Shown here piece after piece: positions 44,600-56,519 of a DNA stretch of 64,000 bases. The notes under the pieces are model-generated. The model did no database searches. It was not told the origin of the DNA and saw only the letters and a program-made list of their open reading frames with translations. Position 1 is the first letter of the stretch. Each line of letters opens with the position of its first letter. Both the position numbers and the translations under genes were made by a program. The stretch lies in assembly GCF_027595985.1 (NCBI RefSeq), contig NC_073306.1, positions 78,573,977 to 78,637,976 of the forward strand. Direction: 5' to 3'. Source of the DNA: Sorex araneus. Its lineage: Eukaryota; Chordata; Mammalia; Eulipotyphla; Soricidae.

Positions 44600-46485
44600 T
44601 GTGCTAAATTCTTTCTTTCCTGTCCCCTCCCCAGTGACTCCTTCCTCTCCTAGTTCTTTGTGGGAAAAGAAATGGCAATGCATTGGGAAGAAGCAGTAAA
44701 TTTGGGGGAAGAGATGCAGACTTGACAGGTCTAAAATAGAGGAATGGAGGGAAGGAAAGTGAAGGCAGGCTGCAGAGGCAGGGCTGGGTCCTGAAAGGAT
44801 GTGAAAATCCCTTTGGAAGTTTCCAGTAAGGAGCCCTTATTAGATTGCATCTGCCTAAAGTATGGGAGTGAATCTCTGCCCTAGTGTCACTCTCCAGGGC
44901 CCGGCCTTCACATTTGAGCTTCCCTGGCCCTCTCCCGCACTACTGCCGCTCCACAGTCTCGGGGCTCAGGGAGACAGTGATGGGAGGGTGAGCACTGATC
45001 CCCATTCCTCACTCTTTCAGAGTGTGTCTGGGTTCCATTGCCACCCACATCCCTAGTGATCTTTGAGTACATGTGCTCCCTGCCTGACCATTGTTCCATG
45101 GCCGATAGCAACATACATGCTCCTGACGGGCGAGTGTGGGCTCTGTGCTAAAGCAGAAGGAACCAGAAGAGAGCATGTCAACAGTTCTGCCGAGTGCTGA
45201 GATCATACAGGTTTTATTTGTTTTGCCTCCATACTTAAAGGCCCAGTTTAAGAAAGAAAAAAGAAAAAGAACTTGGGGAACAAATATCAGTCAGCTGATA
45301 AGGTTCTACACTGAACAGACTTTGTACCTTGGCGCATAAGTGGCTATCCTAGAACCTTTGGAACTTCTGCCACCAAACAGTTCTGGAAAGGCTGATAGAG
45401 CCAGGGGTAATAATGGGCAGGAGCACAGTGTCCTCGCCCGAGTCACCCAGGTACACCTGACTCAGATGGGTAACACTGTAGGATCGAGGGCTTGTAAACC
45501 ACAGGATCCATGACTGGATAGCAGGTGGCAGCTGCGCTGGACTTTTCTTCCACCATTCACTACATCTTGAGAATTGTCAGTGTAGAGAAAGGGACCTAGA
45601 GTTTCTGCTTAAAGGACGTTTTTCAACTTTGCACTTGGCTGCTTTCTGGCTGAGACCTGGACAGTTACTTCACTCCTCCCATCCTGTTTCCTCAGCTAGG
45701 AAGATGAGAGCTGGACTGCAGCTGTTGGCAGATGCTTGGGCTAAGAGGAGATTAAAATGAGGTCTGATCAGTGACCAGCTCAGTATGCATCAGCCTCTCT
45801 CTACCTATGTCTAAACTTTTTGTGTAAAATGATCGTTCCTGTGTTCCAGTCTCCATGTTGGATTTTTTTGTACAAATAAACTCCTTGGTAAAAGGACTGT
45901 TTATCAGAAAGACCTGGATGGTAACTGGATAGATGAGTGCAAGAGAAGGCAGGTTACAAGTGGTGCCAGCCACACCTGGGAACCCAGAAACCCAGCCCTG
46001 AGAACATATGCAAAGTCCCAGAGCAAGAACTCTACATATGGCAGATTCTTAAACCATCTGTTTACTGTTTTTTTTAAACCTAAACAAAACAAAACACCAC
46101 CCTGAAATTCTCTGATGTCAGAGGGTAAAAAAGTGAACTTAAAGCCCAGAACTTTGGAACCATGCTGGGATCACAGTTTTCTGGGAGAATGCACTCCTGT
46201 GGAGTCAGGGGATATGTAAATAACGGAGGGCAGGAAGGCTGAGAGGGACTCCAGTAGAATGGGGTCCCTGTTCCCAGTAGAACCGGGAACCCCTTTTCTT
46301 TTCCTCTCTCTCTCCGTGGCTGCTGTGTGCATGCTCTCTCTTGAGTCAGCCAGGAACAAGACAAGTCATTTCCCATCCTGAAACTGCGCTGTGGTGTGGT
46401 TACTCTGGGATGTGACTATTAACTTTACAGTTTTGCATAAATCCGGCCTCCACTCCCTGGAGAGGCACAGTCTGGTCTTGAACAC
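44600..46485 (+). other. SINE-free DNA upstream of CpG island 2
   Basis: A MIR-like fragment may lie at about 45,645-45,725 ('cctgtttcctcagctaggaa'). No exon supported. Confidence 0.35.
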
Positions 46486-46898
46486 CTTCCCTGGGGGGTG
46501 ATTTCCCCCACCCCCTCCCCGCGGCCCCCACTCCCCCCTACCCCCGGGCTAGGGGCCGGCTCGGGGAGGGCTAGAAAGGAGGAAAACGAAGGTCTGCGAG
46601 TCAGACCTTCGCTGCGGGAGGAAGCTGGTGTCGCCTCTGCCTTAGGTGCTTGTGGGGAGGCAGCGGCTGAGCCCGGGCTGGAAACGGAAGGGCTGCAACT
46701 AGGGCTGCGAACCGCGAGCGCGCCGAGGCACCGGCAGGGGGAGGCCGGGGCCGCCGGGGAGCCGCCGCGCGGGGCTCCGGGGCTCCAGGGCTCCAGGGCG
46801 GCGGGTCGCCGGCGTGCGGAGCTTGGGCCACCGTGCACGCCGCAGCCCCCTCGCGCCCCTCCAGCCCGCTGACACCCCGTCGCTCTTGTCTTCCCCGG

Positions 46899-46910
46899 TG
46901 TTTGCAAACA
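46899..46910. promoter_or_regulatory. Perfect 12-bp palindrome, forkhead-type site
   Basis: tgtttgcaaaca is its own complement and contains the forkhead core (TGTTTGC/GCAAACA) on both strands. It overlaps the putative splice acceptor by two bases. Confidence 0.55.
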
Positions 46911-46911
46911 G

Positions 46912-47049
46912 GAAGTGCACGGCTGTCTGGAACGTGCTCCCGCGTCCCGGGATGGAGGAGTGAAGTCTCCGGTTCCAGCCCCGCGGAGCCCGCCCGAAGC
47001 CAAGTCTCCGGAGAGCGCCCTGAAGGAGCAGGGTGACCGCCTGGTCCAG
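46912..47049 (+). CDS. Candidate 46-codon internal or alternative exon
   Basis: A pyrimidine-rich run (cgctcttgtcttcccc) ends in 'aaacag', then 138 nt stays open, and 'gtccag|gtgtgt' provides a donor. The length is exactly 46 codons. Translation in the open frame is EVHGCLERAPASRDGGVKSP, then VPAPRSPPEAKSPESALKEQ and GDRLVQ: proline- and serine-rich, probably disordered, with SP pairs as in phosphorylated linker regions. An in-frame TGA at 46,870 just upstream means the frame must be entered by splicing or from a non-ATG start. Alternatively this is an untranslated first exon of the CpG-island promoter; the only ATG (46,953) is followed by TGA after three codons. I do not recognise the peptide. 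Confidence 0.35.
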
Positions 47050-47055
47050 GTGTGT

Positions 47056-47095
47056 GCGGTGGTGGTGGTGGTGGTGGTGGTCGTGGTGGTGGTAG
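47056..47095 (+). repeat. (GGT)n tract
   Basis: Triplet run with one CGT interruption, just inside the intron after the exon candidate. Confidence 0.9.
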
Positions 47096-47507
47096 CGGCC
47101 ACCGGTGGCCGCCTGGGGCAGCTCGCGGGGGCGGGGGCTGGGGCGCTGGGGCTCTCACCGGCGCCTCGGGCTCTACCGGTTCTCCGCAGCCTCCCCAGGA
47201 GCGTGGCCGGACTCGCGCCCACTTACTGCTTGCACCCCCCGCCAGGATCTCAGCCAAACTCCGCGGTCGCCTGGGGGGTGGGACACCCTGCGGGGAGCCT
47301 GCTGCTTTGGGGGCCGCGCCCGCCTGCAGACCTGCCTGCGCTTCCCCTGGGCGGTGCTTTCCAGTCTGGCCGGGCTCAGCTTGCCGGGCATCCAGAGTCC
47401 CCAGCTGCCCTCTCCAGCCTCGCTTCCTCCACCTCCTTCTCTTTCTCCCTGAAGCAGGGGCTCTTTGTTCCTGCACTATGAGCCTGGGGTTGTCTACACG
47501 AATGTTC

Positions 47508-47539
47508 TAGTGTGCGTGTGCTTGTGCGTGCGTGCGTGC

Positions 47540-47593
<54 letters not shown>
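47508..47593 (+). repeat. (GT)n microsatellite with GC interruptions
   Basis: gtgcgtgc units followed by about 44 nt of GT. It lies at the downstream edge of CpG island 2, mirroring the GT tract behind island 1. Confidence 0.96.
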
Positions 47594-47594
<1 letters not shown>

Positions 47595-47599
47595 GGGGA

Positions 47600-49035
47600 G
47601 GGAGGAAGGTATAGGGTAATAAAGAGTATGGGGGGGGGGGCGCGAGCAAAGGGGAGAAAGAGGATGAAGTGTAAGGTGCAGTGGAGAGAGTCTTGGTGTC
47701 CAGCCCCCACCTCTGTAAAGGCTGGAAACGGCCCCCATCCCCACCCCCTGTTTCCTAAGTTTGGAAAGGGTAGGCATGGAGGGAGGAGTTTATTAGGCAC
47801 ACGACCCCGTATTCTCCCCGCCCACCTCCCCGCCCCCCAAGGTAGCAACCAGGATTGGGGAGGTGAGGAGTTTGATGTCTGGTCTGTTAGCGTCTGCCCT
47901 GGCTGCCCAGGCTGGCCTATTGAGACAGACAGAAGACACTTTCAGAGGTAGGAGCCAGCCTCTCCAGCAATCATGAAATCCCAGTTTTCGTAAGAGTAAA
48001 ATTAAGATGGGCTCTCTGCAGAGACAAGAGGTGAACGATCATTTCCCCTCCGTGACTTGTTTCAGCTCAGAGGTTCCAAGGTGGAAAAGAAAACCACAGC
48101 GAAAAGATTGGTTTTAGGACAGTCTTTGGCTAATTGCCTTTTGCTTCCCTGGCTGCTTCTTTCTATTGGTTCCAGTGACCCCCCCCCCCACCCAAAGCTT
48201 CCCACCTCCCCTGTCTTTCCACCTCTTTTCCTACCCGCCGAAACTCCAGTTTGAAGTAGAACGCCCTTAAAGGAGGTGATTACTTAAGAAGAATCAGTCT
48301 GATGGAAAGATTGTATGACCTCAGATAAGACGAAGAGTTCTGAGCAATATTTTGAACATTTTCACCTTAGTTTTTATTTTGGAGAAACTCTGGGCTTGAG
48401 TAAAACCCCAGAGGGGAGAAAACTGAGACTCTGCAGACAGCCTCATTCTATAGCAGGAGGGAAAGTATGGAGTCACAAGATTTGAATGTGACAGATGCTA
48501 AAGAAAATTCTCAAAGTTGTTATCCAACCTGAACTCAACTTCTTCACCTTGTTGGGGGCAGAGGACAGGGAGGTGGGCAAGGGGGTGGGGTGGGGAATGA
48601 TAGAGGCTTTCTCAGGAAGCAGAGTTAGCTGTAGAATTTAAACTCATGATGTTGTATACTGACTATGCCATTCTAGTGCTGAAAAAATTTCTAATGGGGA
48701 ATACTACACAATTTTGGTTTGTAAGTAACATCTTTTATAGTAAAGGGCCAGTTAATTTATTCTCCTATTTCTCCCCCTTCCTCAACATTGGTAGTATATA
48801 AGTAATTTTAATTATAATATCATATAATTTCAATAATGTTTTGGAACCTAATTATTTTTAACATAGAGTTTCTCATCATTTTGGTAATGTAATTGGCATA
48901 ATTGTTTTAGCAATAAGTAACTAAGATACACTGAAAATGGGGCAGTTTAGTTTTTAGGCAGATAAGGAGTACTTAGATATGAACTAAATTGTGAAATATA
49001 TCTTGTCAAATATATATTGAAATTTAAAGAGGAAA
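47600..49035 (+). other. Intron-like SINE-free DNA
   Basis: G-run at about 47,631-47,640 and C-run at 48,179-48,190. No exon supported. Confidence 0.35.
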
Positions 49036-49039
49036 CAAG

Positions 49040-49215
49040 GGACCATAGTGATAGTACGATGGATGGTACTTGCTTTGCACAGGGCCAACCCATGTTTGAT
49101 TCCTGGCACCTCCATACTATCCCTGAAGCACCTCCAAAAATGATCCCTTAGCACAGCCAGGAATAAGCCCCAAGTACTGCTGGGTGTGGCCCAAAGCACA
49201 AACAAACAAAAAATT
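49040..49215 (+). mobile_element. SINE-A, diverged
   Basis: 'gggaccatagtgatagtacg', 'ttgattcctggcacctccat', 'gctgggtgtggcccaaagca', (CAAA)n tail. Confidence 0.85.
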
Positions 49216-49524
49216 TAAAATGGGGGGGGGGGTGGAGAAAACAAGTCATTTTGTAAGAGATTCTTGAAAGATCTACATAGCCACAATATTTTGCTTCTAT
49301 TTTTATACGTAGGTATAATCCTAGTTGTCTGGCTCATTAATTTCTTTGAGAGCATTCTTTAGCATCTGTCACTTTACTTCAAGATAAAATAGATGGCCTT
49401 GTGCCCCTCCAAACCTGTGCCCTATTTAGGAACAGGATTTACTCCCACCCTGGAGGAATTTAAATCCAGGAATAGTAATGCCTAGCTTTACATCCTCATG
49501 TTCTTGGTTGTATCTTGTTGACAG

Positions 49525-49650
49525 TTTGTTTTCTCCTTTTAACATCCTGGTGAAATAGGCTTTATTTGCTCCATTTTATGGAAAGAGGAAACTGAGGCCG
49601 ATAAAGTATGATTTGTCAGGGTTTATATCTTGTTGGACTTGAACAAAAGT
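49525..49650 (+). mobile_element. MIR fragment
   Basis: 'tgctccattttatggaaaga', 'ggaaactgaggccgataaag', 'tgttggacttgaacaaaagt' in MIR order. Confidence 0.75.
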
Positions 49651-49654
49651 CTTA

Positions 49655-50135
49655 ATTTAGCCTTGGCTCATTTGTAATGTGAACAGTTGCTGCTTAGGAA
49701 AGGGAGAAAAATACAGATTCAGTGGTCCTTAGGCCTTTCCAAAGGAATCTGATAAACATTGAAGATTACTGTGGTAGTCTCCAGATCTTTTCTCAGTCCT
49801 CTTATCACCTAGATCTTTACATAGAGGGACAGGAGTTGTTTGATTCATTCCAGGGTTGTAAGTTTACACTTCCTCCGTATCTGTGACTAGATTCAATTGT
49901 GTTTTCATTAGTTTGATTTATTTTCTAGGACCAAAACTCTTTATTTTGGGTAGGAGAGAATGGGAGGGGGAGGGAGGGGTCCCAAGTGTGCCAGGAGGTT
50001 TGAGGGCCCTCTCAGCAGTTCCTGGCCAATTCTAGCCAGTAGTTCGTCATCACAGTTCAAAGATATAGTGCTTTGAAGGCCTGAGGTATTGGGCATTATT
50101 TGGACCACCCCAGAGGTGGCAGGGTATAGTCAGTC
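49655..50135 (+). other. Intron-like unassigned DNA
   Basis: Nothing recognised. Confidence 0.35.
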
Positions 50136-50139
50136 TGAC

Positions 50140-50270
50140 AGGGGCACACCTGACTGTGCTCAGAGTTCTCGGGGGCTGCATCCTTCCATGCTCGAAGGAC
50201 TGAGTGGGTGGTGTCAGGGAGTCAGCCTGGGTATGTGCCTTAACCCTTAACCCCAGTACTTTCTGGCTTT
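50140..50270 (-). mobile_element. Old SINE-A relic
   Basis: 'ggggcacacctgactgtgct', 'agtcagcctgggtatgtgcc'. Confidence 0.6.
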
Positions 50271-50503
50271 AAAGGAACTCTGGTTTATTTGCAGGATAGT
50301 TTTAAAATAACGAAAGATGTCCCTGGTTCTCTCAACCCTCACTGTTATATATACTGCACATCGGCCATCCATAGCTCTGGTTAGGGAAGCATTACAAAGA
50401 GACAATGGAAAACCCTTATTTGCAGATTTTCAGTTACATTAACTATATCTGCAGCACCTCCCAAATGGAAAAAAAGTTTTTCATTAAAAAACTAAAAGTT
50501 GAG

Positions 50504-50685
50504 GGGGCTGGAGCGATAGCACAGCGGGTAGGGCGTTTGCCTTGCATGCGGCCAACCCAGGTTCGATTCCCAGTGTCCCATATGGTCTCCTGAGCACCAC
50601 CAGGGGTGGTTCCTGAGTGCAGAGCCAGGAGTGGCCCCTGTGCGTCGCTGGGTGTGACCCAAAAAGCAAAAAAAAAAAAAAAAAA
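50504..50685 (+). mobile_element. SINE-A, young
   Basis: Near-consensus, intact A- and B-boxes, 18-nt A-run. Duplication 'ctaaaagttgag' on both sides (about 50,492 and 50,687). Confidence 0.96.
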
Positions 50686-50699
50686 CCTAAAAGTTGAGA

Positions 50700-52580
50700 T
50701 TCACTTTATTTAGGGCTTTATTTTGCTTCTAGAAGAATATAAATTAAAGTTTGGAATACATTTTTCCTTAGGAAATGTTGGACAAAATATCTTATTTTAT
50801 TTTCAACAGTAAGGAAGTGTTGTAATCAGTAACTTCCCTTCTATAAAGTTGTGTCAAGCATGAAGAGGCAAGGAAGAAGGGAGGGAGGAGAGATTAAAAA
50901 AAAGTGAGTGTTCTTTCTTTACAGAGAGAAATGAAGTGATGCATGTGTAGTTTCTTAAAGCATACTGCACTACCATTTTAATCTGAGATAGGCAGTTCTC
51001 AGTGGCTTTCAGAACTGGCCATGTGTCTCAGCAGAAAGGCTAAGAATGAAAGCTTTGAAGTTACAGACCAAAGAAAAATTAGTGGACAAGAGAGAATTGG
51101 GAGATAAACATGAGTTAGGATTTTTTTCTTTTTTTTTTTTAACTTTCTTTTTCCTTTTCCTATAAAAGTTTTCTCCCATGAGAATTTTAAACAGAGTCGT
51201 GATTTTCAACCCTTATGAAATCAGGACAGTTCTGTTTAATACAAAAATATGTCAGATATTTTGTCTTGTTTCAAAGTTTTGTATATCAAAAACATTTAGT
51301 GATAAGGTTACCATTTAGTAACACTCAAGCAAATGCATATTATAAATAATAACCGCAGCATGACCCTGCCTCTGTAAATAGTAACATATGTTTGTGTTTA
51401 TATAGATGTACTTGTGTGTGTGAGGAAGAGACAGACAGACAGAGACAGAGAGACACACAGATTGAAATTTAGTCGGTAGACCCCAGTTAGCCTCCTGAAG
51501 TCCACAGGTTGGAAATCAGAGGCAAAATTAACCAATGGCTGTAGACTAAAAATACCTGTGTGGAGACTTAAGATGTATAGCAGGTTATAAAAATTCCCAG
51601 CTGGAATTCTTTTCTGTACTTAAAGTTAAGTAGGTTATGTGAAAGTCCTTACTTGGGACCTGATCTTATTTCTCAGCTATTGTTACCGATGGTCTGCTTT
51701 TAAAATCTTGCTCAGTCATGGGTTACTGGCTCTCTCCTCAGTTTCTTTTCCTCACTCTCTTCCTGTGGCAATCACCCACAGGCGCAGTCAGGAATCGGTC
51801 GCCAGATGCAGGTTCACCACTGTCATAACCTCTGCCACCTTCATTTCCCAGAAACTGAAAGAGGCTTCTTGGCCATAACCATAGTTTTGGGGTGGTTTAT
51901 GGCAGGGAAGATATTCTTCATCTCTGTCTTGTGGTAAAGAATAAAAAAAAAAAACCCACAAAAGAACTGATAAACAAGTTCATATCCAAGCAGCCCCTCT
52001 GGTTTCCATGACTGTTGCTATAACTTTGGTGTTTTGCTGAAAACAGGTTAGGCTGGACACCAGAATCTCTTAGGGTTGGCACAGGATGTTACTTTTCTCG
52101 TCAAAGCAAAATCACTTCCTATTGTTGAACACCTGTGTGTTCTAGACACTTGGTAAAGAGTCTGCCCAGTCCTCCTGAAATTGGACTGGAGAGGTTGTGT
52201 GCCTGTCTCATTGATAAAAAAGTGAGTCAGGCACGGATGCAGCTAAATCAAGTCCTACGGACCAGCGAAAGCCTGAACTGACATTCAGGACTGTCAGTCC
52301 CACACTGCACCTGTCACTCCCCACACTGGAGTGTGCTCCTCTGCACATTTGCTTCTTTTTCTTTCCTTTGACCGAAAAAGAGAAGGGATGACACTTGTTT
52401 AGTCTTACCCACCTTTTCTGCAGCGCTTATGTTAAAACCACAGAAAAATAAGTAGCGGTAAGAATAGAAGACCTGAGAGAATCCACATTTCCTGGATATT
52501 TGGGATTTTGTGTAGTTTGTACTCATTCTTTCCTCCTAGGTATATTGAATCTCTTGGCTTCCATTTCTTTGTGCATGCGT
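50700..52580 (+). other. Intron-like SINE-free DNA
   Basis: Short GT/GACA-rich tract at about 51,413-51,460. A MIR-age relic is possible at 52,130-52,290. No exon supported. Confidence 0.35.
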
Positions 52581-52587
52581 TGCTTGT

Positions 52588-52725
52588 TCCGGGGGGCACT
52601 CCCAGCTCAGTGCACGGGGATTGCTCCAGATGGTATTCAGGGGCCTCGCAGTACAGGGGATCACTCCAAGTCCTTCTGTATCCAGGGAATACACTATCGC
52701 CCTCTGAGCCATTTCGCTGGTCCCC
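52588..52725 (-). mobile_element. Old SINE-A relic
   Basis: 'ggggggcactcccagctcag', 'acactatcgccctctgagcc', 'ttcgctggtcccc'. Confidence 0.7.
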
Positions 52726-52729
52726 ATCA

Positions 52730-53220
52730 GAGTTTCTTGAGGCAGTTTGCCCAGCAGCAGTATTTCTGGGTAAGTCTTAAATTTTACTGGAAACCTCATG
52801 GATTTTTTTCAGTTTCTGTCACTGTTGGTGTTGCATAGCAATTATTTTTATTAACAAATTTGCTGATTTTGCTGATCGAAGATATGTTAATTATACCTCT
52901 TAATTTAAATCGGCCCTATTTTGGATTACAAGTAAGGTTGTGCATCTCTTCATTTACTTAATATTCTTTTATTCTGTGGATTGGGTCTCTTTTCTTCAAA
53001 GAATTCTTGTGGAGTTTCTTGTACATCTAGAAATTACTCTTTAAGCTTTATAAACTGTGACTATTTTCTCTCAATATGTAACTTTCCTGATAAATTCATC
53101 TATGACTATCTTTCATTAACAGCAACAAAAATCTTTTTATTTCCGTGTAGATAAGCCCATCAGTTTTTGAGTCATTAAAAAAAAATCTTCTACTCTGGGT
53201 TTACAAAAGTCTCACATGCT
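52730..53220 (+). other. Intron-like AT-rich DNA
   Basis: Possibly LINE-derived; not assigned. Confidence 0.3.
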
Positions 53221-53241
53221 TTATTAGCTTTACTTTTATTT

Positions 53242-53428
53242 CATTTTTGTTTTTTGTTTTTTTTCTTTTGGGGTCACACCCGGTGATGCACAGGGGTTAT
53301 TCCTGACTCATGCACTCAGGAATTACTCTTGGCAGTGCTCGTGGGACCATATGGGATGCTGGGGATACAACCCGGGCCGGCTGTGTGCAAGGCAAACACC
53401 CTACCCACTGTGCTATTGCTCCAGCCCC
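53242..53428 (-). mobile_element. SINE-A
   Basis: Complete minus-strand copy. Exact 20-nt duplication 'tattagctttacttttattt' (53,222-53,241 and 53,429-53,448). Confidence 0.96.
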
Positions 53429-53569
53429 TATTAGCTTTACTTTTATTTGGATTTTAAAACTAGAGTTTAGTATATGATACATAAGACTCCTTATTTTTTT
53501 AAATGGTCATATTTTGTGAGTCAGTTTCCCCAATTCTTTTTACCAAATAATCTACTCAGCTTTCTACAG

Positions 53570-53745
53570 ATTTTTTTTTTTTTGAGCAGGGGTTTGGGGC
53601 TACCGACAGAGGTGCTCAGGCAAGAGCCATTCCTGGCTCTTGCTCAGGTGTGACTCCAGCAGTGCTTGGAGAACCATATGAGATGCTAAAGATTAAACCA
53701 TGCAAAGTAAGCACCTTACCCCTATTCTATCTCTCTGTCCCCTCT
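53570..53745 (-). mobile_element. SINE-A relic
   Basis: T-run, 'gaggtgctcaggcaagagcc', 'gagaaccatatgagatgcta', 'tatctctctgtcccc'. Confidence 0.82.
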
Positions 53746-53749
53746 ACAC

Positions 53750-54125
53750 ATTTTTTTTTTTAAATTCTATCTCCAGCATGTGAATGCATGTGCGTTTATG
53801 TAGGTCTCTTTCTGAGTGTTCGGTTGGCTCTTGTGTGTATTCCTGGGTCACTGATTCTCCTTTAAATTATTGTGCCTTTGAAATTTGTCTTAATCTTGCT
53901 AATAAAATTTATAAAATTTTATTATTAGCATTGGCATACACTTAGAAGTATTCTTTTAAAATGTTTTAGATTATTTTTAGTGGATTCCTTGCTTGGATTT
54001 CTATAAGTGTGTGTGTTTTTTATACCTTGCAAACTTATTTCCCAGAGTTTGGTTTGCTTCTCTGGCAAAATTATTTATTCATATTATATTAACAGACCTC
54101 ATATCACATTTCCTTCTTTCTTTCT
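53750..54125 (+). other. Intron-like AT-rich DNA
   Basis: Phrases like 'gttggctcttgtgtgtattc' suggest a LINE relic; not assigned. Confidence 0.3.
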
Positions 54126-54129
54126 GTTT

Positions 54130-54268
54130 TCAGTTTGGTTTGGGACCGTACCCAATAGTGCTATGACTTACTCCTGGCTCTGCTCAGGAAACTGTATGAG
54201 GTGACAAGGATTATACTGGGTTTGGCTGTGTGCAAGGCAAGTGCCTTACCTCCCTTTTTCCTTCTGCC
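54130..54268 (-). mobile_element. Old SINE-A relic
   Basis: 'gggaccgtacccaatagtgc', 'ggctgtgtgcaaggcaagtg'. Confidence 0.72.
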
Positions 54269-54269
54269 C

Positions 54270-55225
54270 CGGTACATTCTCCACCAAGCTGTTGTGATTC
54301 CTTCTCACACTTGGTCCTCTCAGAGGGCAGTGGGTGTCTCACTTCAAAGGCTTCTCTTTCTTCTTCAGTGCTCTGCATGTGCTTGCAGAGCTGGGCAATC
54401 ATTCCTGCTGTAGCTTTTGAATGAATGTTTTATGAGGTGTGATGCCATAATACATGGCCGAATAGCTTGAAAGCTTGTTAATTATAGCTGTCTCTTTTAC
54501 TATCAGGGAACTCAGCCAGCTTTGGCCCGGTTTTCTCCACCTTCCTTGCTTCTCTCTGTTCCCGGTCCCTGTGTCTCCTTCCTCTGGTCTTCAGTTAGTG
54601 TCACACTGAACATTGGGTCACTTTTTTACTATAGGCAGGTCTATGCTTGTGTAACACAGGGTATTTTTTTGGTAAATTTGTAAAATGAGATAAAACCATG
54701 TTGTCTATAATAACATGGATTGTTATTCCAAATAAATTAGAAGTTGTTGTGAGGGGCAAATTATGGTCTCAAATCTCAACGTAGATATTGTATGACACGT
54801 ATCATTCAGGCCATTTTAGTCTTACATCATCAGTCCTAGTATTGTGTGGATCTAAATTTTCTTTTGTCTGTAGTTTTCCAAGTACTTCATGGGTATATGA
54901 GAAGTAGTCTTGACTACTAAAGCTTACTGAACTTGCACAAGTTGTGATAAAATGATAAAAGCAGACTATTCTAGAGAGTGAAGCTTGCTTAGGCAAATCA
55001 GTCCGAGGACTTGGGTTTTCAAAATTTTTCTCCTACTACGCTTCAAATGAATCTGCTTGTTAGTTACCCGAGTAACCCCAGCTACTGACCTGACTCCATA
55101 TTCATTGGATAACTTGATCAGTGCAGATATTTCCTGTTTCTCACTCAGGTTTCTCTGTGTTCACCTCACCAGCTGTCCCATCCACCTGTCTTATCAACAT
55201 CCTCTCCTTTATTCTAAAATAATTG
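54270..55225 (+). other. Intron-like SINE-free DNA
   Basis: Nothing recognised. Confidence 0.35.
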
Positions 55226-55234
55226 ACAGCTATG

Positions 55235-55560
55235 CTGCTTCATCCATTCAGCAGACGTTTGCTGTATTCAGAATCATTAAACTGTAGTTCTTTTCTTTCT
55301 CCTCTTCCTACCTGTCATGTTCTGGTCTTTATACTAAGTTCGGAAGACGTAATGTGAATATGACAAGTGCCCGACCTCAGAAGATGGACACATAAGTCAT
55401 TAACAGGGGCTTAAAAAAATGTACAGCAATACTTTATGATAATTAAAAAAGGAGTGGGTCACAAAAGAGAGGCATGTTTGCAAGTATTTATTCCATGTTT
55501 ACAAGAAAAGAATTTACGGAGGAGCTGGTTTAGGTGTTGTATATTGGAACGATAGGATTA
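55235..55560 (+). mobile_element. L2 relic
   Basis: 'catccattcagcagacgttt', 'tgttctggtctttatactaa', 'gacacataagtcattaacag', 'aaaggagtgggtcacaaaag' in L2 3'-region order. It may continue to 55,840 and 56,290. Confidence 0.45.
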
Positions 55561-55847
55561 TTTACCAGGTCGAACAGGAGAGGAAGGGAGGGAGGAAAAG
55601 AGGGGGTGGGGAGAGAAGAATAGAAGCTCAGGTTTAGGGTTCAGAGAGGATAAATGAGTGGAGCAGGAAGACCGTGGGCAGAAGAGAAAAGAGCTTAGAG
55701 ATGAATATCGGTTCAGATTCTTGTTACAGCCATTTTGAGGGCCATTCATGTACTAACTAGAGGTGTGAACTTTGTTCTGACAATACTGTGAAATCGTCAA
55801 AGGTAAAGTAATGCTCAAAACGTTGTCTTAAGTATAAAAGAGGATCC

Positions 55848-56015
55848 AGAAAGATAGGCTGTGGATTGAGGTACTTGTCTTACATGCAGTCAGCCCAGGT
55901 TTGGACCCCTGGCACCACATATGGTCCCCTGAGCACCACTAGGAGTGATCCCTGACAGTAGAGCCAGGAGTAAGCCCTAAGTACAGTCAGGTATGGTCCC
56001 AAAGTTAAAACGAAG
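55848..56015 (+). mobile_element. SINE-A, diverged
   Basis: 'cagcccaggtttggacccct', 'catatggtcccctgagcacc', 'gccaggagtaagccctaagt'. Confidence 0.87.
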
Positions 56016-56311
56016 AGAGAAATATAAAAAAGATATGTATTAAAATATATATATATAAAAGAAGCAAACAGACAGTACTAAAATAATCTAGACAAGATTA
56101 TGAGAATTGGAGTTAAGGTAGTGTTGATAGGGAAGGAATAGAAAAGAGGACTTTAACATTTAAGAGAAAGGAGCAATTCTCAATATTCTCAGTATAACAG
56201 CAAAAGGTAGGGAATGAGAGGCAAAAACAAAAAAGAAACTTGGGAGATTCATTGAAGGTGTCAAGAAGCAAGTTTGGGGAGCTAATATTAAGTTATTGTA
56301 ATATCAACAAT

Positions 56312-56408
56312 CTGTCACTGACACTGTCATCCCGTTGCTCATCGATTTGTTCGAGCGGGCACCAGTAACGTCTCTAATTGAGAGACTTATTGTTACTGTT
56401 TTTGGCAA
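56312..56408 (-). mobile_element. SINE-B 3' part
   Basis: Minus-strand terminal repeats ('ctgtcactgacactgtcatc') and body to 'ttgttactgtttttggca', broken there. Confidence 0.9.
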
Positions 56409-56411
56409 TAG

Positions 56412-56492
56412 CTGAGTATAATAGAGATATTACTGGTGCCCGCTTGAGTAAATCTACGAACAACAAGATGACAGTGATATAGTGATACAATA
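56412..56492 (+). mobile_element. SINE-B 3' fragment, inverted neighbour
   Basis: Plus-strand 'gatattactggtgcccgctt' to 'gatgacagtgatatagtgat', adjacent to and facing away from the minus-strand copy. Confidence 0.88.
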
Positions 56493-56519
56493 TGTAATAT
56501 ATAAATACATAATATCAAT

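Larger units (their letters stand above)
46490..47460. promoter_or_regulatory. CpG island 2
   Basis: High G+C with many CpGs, no SINEs between about 44,600 and 49,040. Large open frames on both strands are expected in such composition and match no family I know. It contains the forkhead-type palindrome and the exon candidate listed separately. A second or intragenic promoter of the gene that starts at CpG island 1 is likely; strand by context. Confidence 0.85.

Noticed and set aside
46425-47848. ORFs of up to 291 codons in CpG island 2
   Set aside because: GC-rich composition removes stop codons in all frames. The minus-strand frames cross the (GGT)n tract as poly-Pro or poly-Thr and match nothing I recognise.
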